From: Candidatus Epulonipiscioides gigas | GTDB lineage: Bacteria > Bacillota > Clostridia > Lachnospirales > Cellulosilyticaceae | DNA: 49,327 bases | Direction of reading: 5' to 3' | Assembly (NCBI GenBank): GCA_001983555.1 | Contig: LJHE01000085.1 | Span: 1-49,327 of the forward strand | Shown: positions 43,846 through 49,327 of the stretch, one piece after another | How positions within the stretch are numbered: the first letter of the stretch is position 1 | Layout of the letters: each line of letters opens with the position of its first letter | Position numbers and translations under genes: made by a program | The notes under the pieces: generated by a model | Seen by the model: only the letters and a program-made list of their open reading frames with translations | What the model was told of the DNA's origin: nothing | The model's database searches: none

Positions 43846-44892
43846 TTACTCATTTATCAACAATACTTTACCTTTAACTCGACCTGGCTCTTTAAACATC
43901 ATAAAAGCTTCTTGAGCTTGTGACATCGGCATCTTTTCTGCAATAAATGCAGGATCAAATTTGAGCTGACCAGTTTTAAAATAATGAGCAGTTAAATCCC
44001 ATTCTTTTCCAGGATATGGAGCACTGTATGACATCCAAGAGCCTGTAAGTTTAAATTCCTTACGATTCATATTCTCCCACATTTTAGGTGTGAACGTCAA
44101 GTCCACATGAGGAGTTCCAATAAAACAAACATTAGCTTTATTACTAGCTAATTCAAATGCCATATACATGGTAGCAGTTTGACCTGCTGTTTCAAAAACA
44201 TATCTAAAGCCTTTACCTTGAGTAAATTCTTTAACTTCTTCCATAAAGTTTTCTTTAGTAGTATTAAAAGTTTTGGTTGCACCCATTCTTGTTGCAAGTT
44301 CTAAACGTTCATCACTTATATCAAATACAACAACTTCAGCTGCACCAAATATTTTGGCCCATTGCATTGTAAAAATACCAATTGTTCCTCCACCTAAGAT
44401 AGCAACTTTTTCTCCACCTTGATAATCATTTTGAAAAAGCCCATGTAATGCAACTGTTGATGGCTCAAACATCGCACCTTGCTCATATGGTATACTTGCA
44501 TCAAATGGTACAGCATTTCTTTCTGGAATTACAACAAAATCCGCATTGCTCCCTTGTTTCCTTGAACCAATAAAACTATAATTTTTACAAAGAGAGTAAT
44601 TTCCATGTTGGCAGTCTTCACAAGTTAGACAAGGTAATAACGGAGCTCCTGACACTCTATCTCCAACTTTAACCTTTGTAACCCCTTCACCAATTTCAAC
44701 AACATCTCCAGAAAATTCATGTCCTAGTACAATAGGATAAAAATGAACTCCATTGTGAAGTACACGTGGAATATCAGAACCACAAATTCCAGATGCCTTA
44801 ATTTTAATTTTTACCATACCTTCACTAACTTCTGGTTCTTTATAGTCTATATATTGAACATCTTCATTTGCACAAACTACTGCTGCTTTCAT
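43846..44892 (-). CDS. gatD: Zinc-dependent polyol dehydrogenase, GatD-like
   Basis: This is a medium-chain dehydrogenase oxidising a polyol (or polyol phosphate) with NAD+. Catalytic zinc ligands C37 and H58-E59 are in 'GICGSD' and 'LGHEFSG'. Structural zinc ligands C88, C91, C94 and C102 are in 'LLPCLTCEDCQHGNYSLC'. The Rossmann motif is 'ILGGGTIGIF'. 'NGVHFYPIVLGHEFSG' and 'SFIGSRKQG' are close to E. coli galactitol-1-phosphate dehydrogenase (GatD). No galactitol PTS is nearby, so the true substrate may be an unphosphorylated polyol. GGAGGTC precedes the ATG. Confidence 0.87.
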   Translation of the reverse strand: MKAAVVCANEDVQYIDYKEPEVSEGMVKIKIKASGICGSDIPRVLHNGVHFYPIVLGHEFSGDVVEIGEGVTKVKVGDRVSGAPLLPCLTCEDCQHGNYSLCKNYSFIGSRKQGSNADFVVIPERNAVPFDASIPYEQGAMFEPSTVALHGLFQNDYQGGEKVAILGGGTIGIFTMQWAKIFGAAEVVVFDISDERLELATRMGATKTFNTTKENFMEEVKEFTQGKGFRYVFETAGQTATMYMAFELASNKANVCFIGTPHVDLTFTPKMWENMNRKEFKLTGSWMSYSAPYPGKEWDLTAHYFKTGQLKFDPAFIAEKMPMSQAQEAFMMFKEPGRVKGKVLLINE

Positions 44893-44909
44893 TAAAAATT
44901 GACCTCCTT

Positions 44910-46412
44910 CTATGGTTGCATCATTACTTCTAATAGCTCATAAAGTCTTATATACTTTTCATAACTTTTATTGTATTCTTCTTTATTATTTAAGTTTACC
45001 TTGTGGGTTCGTTTTACCTTTACACAGGTATCTACTGCTTCATTAAAATCTTTATATATACCGATACCAATTCCTGCTAGAATAGCAGCTCCTAATGGAG
45101 TTGCCTCATCTGAAGCTGGAACAATAATATCCTTTCCTGTTATATCAGATTTAATTTGTGTCCAAAGTAGCGAATTTGCAGAACCACCTGTTGCAATAAG
45201 CTCTTTAACTACAGCACCAGCATCTTCAGCGATTTCTATATTATGGCGTAACGAATATGCAACACCTTCCATAGAAGAGCGTACCATATGACCTCTATTT
45301 TTACTAAAATCTAGCCCATAATATACACCTTTAGCATATGGATTCCAAATAGGAGATCTTTCACCTGCCATATATGGTAAGAAAACTACACCGTCGGAGC
45401 CTGCTGGAACTTCTTTGGCCAGCTCATTTAGATAATTAAACGAGCTTATTCCCTTTTCTTTTGCAGTTCCACGATCGCCAAGTTCACGCTCAACCCAGCG
45501 CATAACACCACCGCCACCTGTTGTACCACCTTGCAAAAGCCACATATCAGGAACCACATGATTACTTAGAATTAATCTTGGATCAGCTTTGTATTCATCT
45601 ATACAAATACTCATGCCACCCGCTTGACCACCTTGCTCTTGAGTTTGACCGTTACAAATTACGCCTACACCAAGAGTTGCACAAGCGGCATCAAGTCCAC
45701 CCGCTACAACTTTTGTACCAGCTACAAGTCCACATTTTTCAGCTGCTTCTTCTGTAATAGAGCCTACAATATCGCTACATTCATAAATTTTTGGTAAAAT
45801 TTCCATTCTAATACCAAGCTTCTCACACATATCTTTATCCCAAGTACCTTTTTTCATATTATAACAATGAAATCCATATCCTTGAGATTTATCTTGCGAA
45901 TATTCTCCTGTTAACTTATATACAATATAACTATTAGATTGTAATATAGCAAAAATACGTTCATAAACTGCTGGATTGTGTTCTTTAAAATATAAAATTT
46001 TTCCAGTTGTATAAGTTGGTTGTAATGAGTTTCCAGAGAGGTCAAAAATATTACCTTCTCCAATTTTTTTATTAACATCATTGCAGATATCTGTACTTCT
46101 TGTGTCCATCCATATGGGGTTATTAATTAACACATGTCCATCAACATCTACTGCAATAGCTGACCAACTTTGACCAGCAACTCCAACGCCAACAATTTTT
46201 TCAGGATTAATATTAGCATTTTTAATACATTCTTTTGAAGATTTGCAAACAACTTCCCACCATTCATTTGGATCTTGCTCTACAAATCCTTCTTTTGGAT
46301 AATAAGTGTTATACTCACCATTTGTGTGTGCTATAAGCTCACCTTTTGTATTAAAAATTGCTACTTTACAAGAACTAGTGCCAATGTCCATTCCCATCAG
46401 ATATTTATCCAA
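44910..46412 (-). CDS. FGGY-family carbohydrate kinase (xylulokinase-like)
   Basis: This kinase phosphorylates a sugar, probably a ketose, with ATP. The 500 residues contain the N-terminal phosphate-1 motif 'GMDIGTSSCKVAIFN', 'GVAGQSWSAIAVD', 'WMDTRS', the adenosine region 'LPYMAGERSPIWNPYAKGVYYGLD' and 'ATGGSANSLLWTQIKSDITGKDI' near the C-terminus, as in XylB relatives. The specific sugar cannot be read. The start codon is TTG, with a very strong AGGAGGGGG site. It lies between the aldolase and dehydrogenase genes, separated by about 18 bases from each. Confidence 0.88.
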   Translation of the reverse strand: MDKYLMGMDIGTSSCKVAIFNTKGELIAHTNGEYNTYYPKEGFVEQDPNEWWEVVCKSSKECIKNANINPEKIVGVGVAGQSWSAIAVDVDGHVLINNPIWMDTRSTDICNDVNKKIGEGNIFDLSGNSLQPTYTTGKILYFKEHNPAVYERIFAILQSNSYIVYKLTGEYSQDKSQGYGFHCYNMKKGTWDKDMCEKLGIRMEILPKIYECSDIVGSITEEAAEKCGLVAGTKVVAGGLDAACATLGVGVICNGQTQEQGGQAGGMSICIDEYKADPRLILSNHVVPDMWLLQGGTTGGGGVMRWVERELGDRGTAKEKGISSFNYLNELAKEVPAGSDGVVFLPYMAGERSPIWNPYAKGVYYGLDFSKNRGHMVRSSMEGVAYSLRHNIEIAEDAGAVVKELIATGGSANSLLWTQIKSDITGKDIIVPASDEATPLGAAILAGIGIGIYKDFNEAVDTCVKVKRTHKVNLNNKEEYNKSYEKYIRLYELLEVMMQP

Positions 46413-46430
46413 GGTAGCCCCCTCCTATTT

Positions 46431-47276
46431 TTACGCTTTTCCTACGCAACCACAAACTATCATTTTTGATTTAACAAGGTCACTAACTTTTTTCATTCCA
46501 ACCTCACCAAATTTTTTAGGGTCAAATGTATCAGGAGCAACTTTTAAGAGCTCTTTGATACCATCTGTATATGCAACTCTAAGGTCAGTGGCAAAGTTTA
46601 CTTTACAAATTCCACGTTTAATACAATCTTTAACATCTGCGTCTGATACACCAGATGCTCCATGAAGAACAAGAGGAATTGATACAAGTTTTTTAATTTC
46701 ATCAAGACGTTCTTTGTCAAGTTTAGGGTCTCCAACATAAAATCCATGAGCAGTTCCAATTGCTACTGCTAGAGAATCAACACCAGTACGCTCTACAAAT
46801 TCTTCTGCTTCTTTTGGGTCTGTATTGGTATCAACTTCAACTTCAAGATCATCTTCTTTACCTCCAACTTTTCCAAGCTCTGCTTCAACAGTGATATTAT
46901 TTGGACGAGCAACGTCTACAACTGCTTTAGATACTTTGATATTATCTTCAAAGCTCTCATGAGACCCATCAATCATTATAGAGGTATAGCCTTCTTTTAT
47001 TCCACAAACTGCTAGATTAAAACTACTGCCATGATCTAAATGAAGAGCAACAGGTACACATACTTTGTCTGCTTCAGCTTTTACCATAGCATAAAACGTT
47101 TCTAATGTTCCATATTTTACAGTTGATGGAGTTGTTTGAATTATAACAGGAGAATTTTGCTCTACCGCAGTTTTTATAACGGCTTTAATCATCTCCATAT
47201 TTTCAACATTAAAAGCTGCAACAGCATAACCACCAGCTTGTGCATCTAAAAGCATTTTCTTTGAATTTACTAACAT
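46431..47276 (-). CDS. gatY: Class II ketose-bisphosphate aldolase, GatY/KbaY-like
   Basis: This zinc aldolase releases dihydroxyacetone phosphate from a ketose phosphate. The 281 residues show 'HLDHGS' (D81, H82, base and zinc ligand), 'IMIDGSHESFEDN', 'VEAELGKVGGKEDDLEV', 'AVAIGTAHGFY' and 'PLVLHGASGVSD', a pattern closest to tagatose-bisphosphate aldolase (GatY/KbaY). With an FGGY kinase and no phosphofructokinase-type kinase beside it, the substrate may be a ketose 1-phosphate rather than a bisphosphate (inference). It is second in the cluster. Confidence 0.9.
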   Translation of the reverse strand: MLVNSKKMLLDAQAGGYAVAAFNVENMEMIKAVIKTAVEQNSPVIIQTTPSTVKYGTLETFYAMVKAEADKVCVPVALHLDHGSSFNLAVCGIKEGYTSIMIDGSHESFEDNIKVSKAVVDVARPNNITVEAELGKVGGKEDDLEVEVDTNTDPKEAEEFVERTGVDSLAVAIGTAHGFYVGDPKLDKERLDEIKKLVSIPLVLHGASGVSDADVKDCIKRGICKVNFATDLRVAYTDGIKELLKVAPDTFDPKKFGEVGMKKVSDLVKSKMIVCGCVGKA

Positions 47277-47300
47277 AACATCCTCCTATTTTTACAGTGC

Positions 47301-47732
47301 TTAATTAAATACAACACCTTTTGTTAATATTATATTTGCATAAATAGCAGCTTCACCAGTTGCAATTACAGCATACGCTTCTTTTGCCTTGTCATAGAAT
47401 TTAAATCTTTCAATATGCTCTATATTTTTATTTCCTTCTGCTTTAGATATAAGATCTTTGTAAGTTGCCCAAATTGTTGGAATAGTGCTGGCATCTTTTT
47501 TGCCAACTTCCATTAAAGCTGTGGCAGCATCAACATATTCATCAAGTGGCATAAGTTTTAAAATTGCTTCTAAAATTTCTGGTACGCCATGCCCGTCTAA
47601 TCTAATAACTCTTTTGCCTAAAGTCTCAGCTGGAAAATTACCATCTGAAATAACAATTGTATCGCCATGACCCATTTCCATTAATACTTTTAATAACTCA
47701 GGTGATAAAATATTTGGAATTCCTTTTAACAT
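47301..47732 (-). CDS. fucU: RbsD/FucU-family sugar mutarotase
   Basis: This protein interconverts alpha and beta forms of a free sugar in the cytoplasm. The 143 residues closely follow FucU: 'ILSPELLKVLMEMGHGDTIVISDGNFPAE' with the catalytic His of GHGD, 'VIRLDGHGVPEILEAILKLMPLDEY', 'FYDKAKEAYAVIATGE' and 'YANIILTKGVV'. It heads the five-gene cluster, which suggests that an unphosphorylated reducing sugar is a substrate or product of the pathway. AAAGGAGC precedes the ATG. Confidence 0.88.
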   Translation of the reverse strand: MLKGIPNILSPELLKVLMEMGHGDTIVISDGNFPAETLGKRVIRLDGHGVPEILEAILKLMPLDEYVDAATALMEVGKKDASTIPTIWATYKDLISKAEGNKNIEHIERFKFYDKAKEAYAVIATGEAAIYANIILTKGVVFN

Positions 47733-47958
47733 TTTAAATTGCTCCTTTAATCTTAATGATATGAAATATTTAATATATATAAATAAATATTAATTTTTTA
47801 TTAACTATATAGATATTTTAAATGAAACTAGTTTACATTACCATACAAAAAATACAGCTTATAATATATTATTTTCATATTTAAACATCTCTTTTTTATT
47901 ATTTAAAATAATAGGCAATTTTATACCATAATTAATGTGTTTTTTTATTATTAAAAGA

Positions 47959-48016
47959 AACCCTTCCGCCTCTTACAATGCACCTCCTCTTAAAAGAGCT
48001 GGCTATACGGTGAGGC
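47959..48016 (-). repeat. Dispersed palindromic repeat, copy 4 (inverted)
   Basis: On the minus strand it begins GCCTCACCGTATAGCCAGCTCTTTTAAGAGGAGGTGCA and ends GGCGGAAGGGTTT, matching the copy at 2268-2327 at both ends with a changed centre. It lies between the sugar cluster and the last GGDEF gene. The rest of 47733-48090 is AT-rich without a gene and should contain the sugar-operon promoter, which I could not pick out with confidence. Confidence 0.7.
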
Positions 48017-48090
48017 TGTTAGAAAAATATATGGCTAATTTATAACTACAATTACTATCTGAACTTATTCTATATCCCATTTCACAAAAT

Positions 48091-49317
48091 TTAGAATATT
48101 TTTGTTACTGCTCTTTCTTTCTTTTTGCTTTTTTTAAAATCATACATTCTTTCGTCTGCAAGTTTGATTATATTTTCTGTATTAAGCCAGTTTGTTTCAT
48201 CAATATTAACTATTCCATAACTAATAGATGTATCATATATCTTTTCATAGTTAGATTTTATCATTTTAACTTCTTCATATGCAGTAATGGTATTTCTAGT
48301 AGGCTCATATACATCTTGACTAGCTCCTACAATTAAGAATTCATCTCCACCTATTCGAGAAATGATAGCACTATTAAAATTGCTTTGTAAAATCTTAGTA
48401 ACGTTTAATATATAAAAATCTCCTTCATTATGGTTATATTCATCGTTTACAATTTTTAACCCATCCATATCTATAAAGATAACATAAAATTGAATTTTAC
48501 GATTTTTATAAAAATTAATTCTTTCTAAACCTACATTTTTTAAGTATAATCCTGTAAAAGTATCTTTTTCTGCTGTTTTATTGAGCTCATTTATACGTTC
48601 CTCTTCTTCGTGTACAAGTGTTTCATATTTTTCAAATTGTTTTTGATGTAAGTTTAACATACCAAAAATATACCCATATATAACAGCCAATATAAATCCA
48701 AACATACTAACTATTCCTATTTTAATATTTAAAATAGCAATTCTAGTGTCTTCTATTTTTTGATGATTATCTATATCAATAACTATAAGAGCATAAATAA
48801 ACACTATGCTCATTATTTTACAAGATAATTGTAAGCTTTTTTTATGAGATAATAAGGTATCAATTTTCTCTTTACTAAATAAAGATTTTACAATCCATAT
48901 TTGTAATATAGCTATTAGTAAACTAAAAATTGTAGTAAGCATTCTTATATCTGGTTGAGCACGTTGAATAGCCATGCTGCTAGAGTGTATTAAAGAAATT
49001 GTTCCTGCTACTATAAGTCCAATACCATACAAATTTAATGTAAATATAAGAGCTAGAAAAAAACATGCCATCATATTTTTTTTATAAATATAATTAAATT
49101 GTAAACTATAGCAAACTAAATAAGTTACAATAGGAGTGATATTATCTAAATGCAAGACTTGAGGTACTATAAACATAAGGCAATTGATTATACTAGTTAA
49201 AAATATAATTTTCCAATTCTCAACAAATGGTAAATACATAAAAGAAACATAATTAAACATACTATAATTATATAGTAAAAATAATAAAAGAAAGATTATT
49301 AAATTCCAATTTGTCAT
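48091..49317 (-). CDS. Membrane-bound diguanylate cyclase (GGDEF), unrelated N-terminus
   Basis: This 408-residue protein has about six to seven membrane segments in the first 220 residues, a short coiled region ('QFEKYETLVHEEEERINELNKTAEKD') and a GGDEF domain (about 245-400). GGDEF at 323-327 and 'VIFIDMDGLKIVNDEYNHNEGD' are intact, so c-di-GMP synthesis is likely. No I-site is present. There is no PAS-like region, and the membrane part differs from the pair at 39096-42704. AGGAGAA precedes the ATG at the window's right end, so the gene is complete. Confidence 0.9.
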   Translation of the reverse strand: MTNWNLIIFLLLFLLYNYSMFNYVSFMYLPFVENWKIIFLTSIINCLMFIVPQVLHLDNITPIVTYLVCYSLQFNYIYKKNMMACFFLALIFTLNLYGIGLIVAGTISLIHSSSMAIQRAQPDIRMLTTIFSLLIAILQIWIVKSLFSKEKIDTLLSHKKSLQLSCKIMSIVFIYALIVIDIDNHQKIEDTRIAILNIKIGIVSMFGFILAVIYGYIFGMLNLHQKQFEKYETLVHEEEERINELNKTAEKDTFTGLYLKNVGLERINFYKNRKIQFYVIFIDMDGLKIVNDEYNHNEGDFYILNVTKILQSNFNSAIISRIGGDEFLIVGASQDVYEPTRNTITAYEEVKMIKSNYEKIYDTSISYGIVNIDETNWLNTENIIKLADERMYDFKKSKKKERAVTKIF

Positions 49318-49327
49318 TTTTTCTCCT

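Overview
The window reads as a low-GC (roughly one-third G+C by eye), Gram-positive-type anaerobe, most likely in Clostridia. Supporting signs are strong AGGAGG-type ribosome sites, lipoprotein signal peptides, LysM/G5/M23 wall enzymes, an mnaA-atp gene neighbourhood, Na+-type ATP synthase c subunits and tRNA genes without encoded CCA. Genus assignment is not possible from sequence reading alone.

Layout. 1-2207 (+): a decayed G5-domain gene at the left edge and an intact LysM-G5-M23 wall peptidase that looks like its paralogue. 2369-3577 (-): an MFS exporter. 3824-10558 (-): a first oligopeptide ABC system in the order B-C-D-F-A. 11229-11852 (-): a BspA-type leucine-rich repeat protein. 12135-20560 (-): a second, structurally different oligopeptide ABC system in the order A-B-C-D-F plus a small membrane protein. 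20892-21626 (+): eight tRNA genes behind a consensus promoter and closed by a terminator, followed by a membrane-anchored protein and metG. 24240-27258 (-): a URO-D-like protein, a CPA-type antiporter and a small membrane protein interrupted by an in-frame stop. 27318-36172 (-): the complete F-type ATP synthase operon (atpZ, I, B, E1, E2, F, H, A, G, D, C) with mnaA/wecB upstream. 36362-38893 (-): a family-1 solute-binding lipoprotein, a metallophosphoesterase and RNase H1. 39096-42704 (+): two paralogous membrane GGDEF proteins with the remnant of a third between them. 42750-47732 (-): a five-gene sugar or polyol cluster (FucU-like mutarotase, GatY-like aldolase, FGGY kinase, GatD-like dehydrogenase, aldo/keto reductase). 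48091-49317 (-): another GGDEF protein.

The most unusual content is in the two oligopeptide transporters. In both, the family-5 solute-binding lipoprotein appears circularly permuted: the segment that normally forms the C-terminal end of the fold follows the signal peptide, and the protein ends where a normal one would continue into that segment. The two cut points differ. The partner proteins are also modified. System 1 permeases carry long extra membrane N-termini. The system 2 OppC carries an ectodomain of about 320 residues, its ATPases carry helical insertions and lack the usual C-terminal Cys cluster, and its binding protein sits on a Glu-rich helical stalk built from a 15-residue repeat. 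A terminator hairpin between oppA and oppB of system 2 probably sets the ratio of receptor to transporter.

The ATP synthase encodes two c subunits: an ordinary one and a double hairpin whose second ion-binding Glu is Gln, implying a mixed rotor with fewer coupling ions per turn. Other points of note are a family of dispersed palindromic repeats (four copies), a 12-C tract that sets the C-terminus of one GGDEF protein, and several decayed genes.
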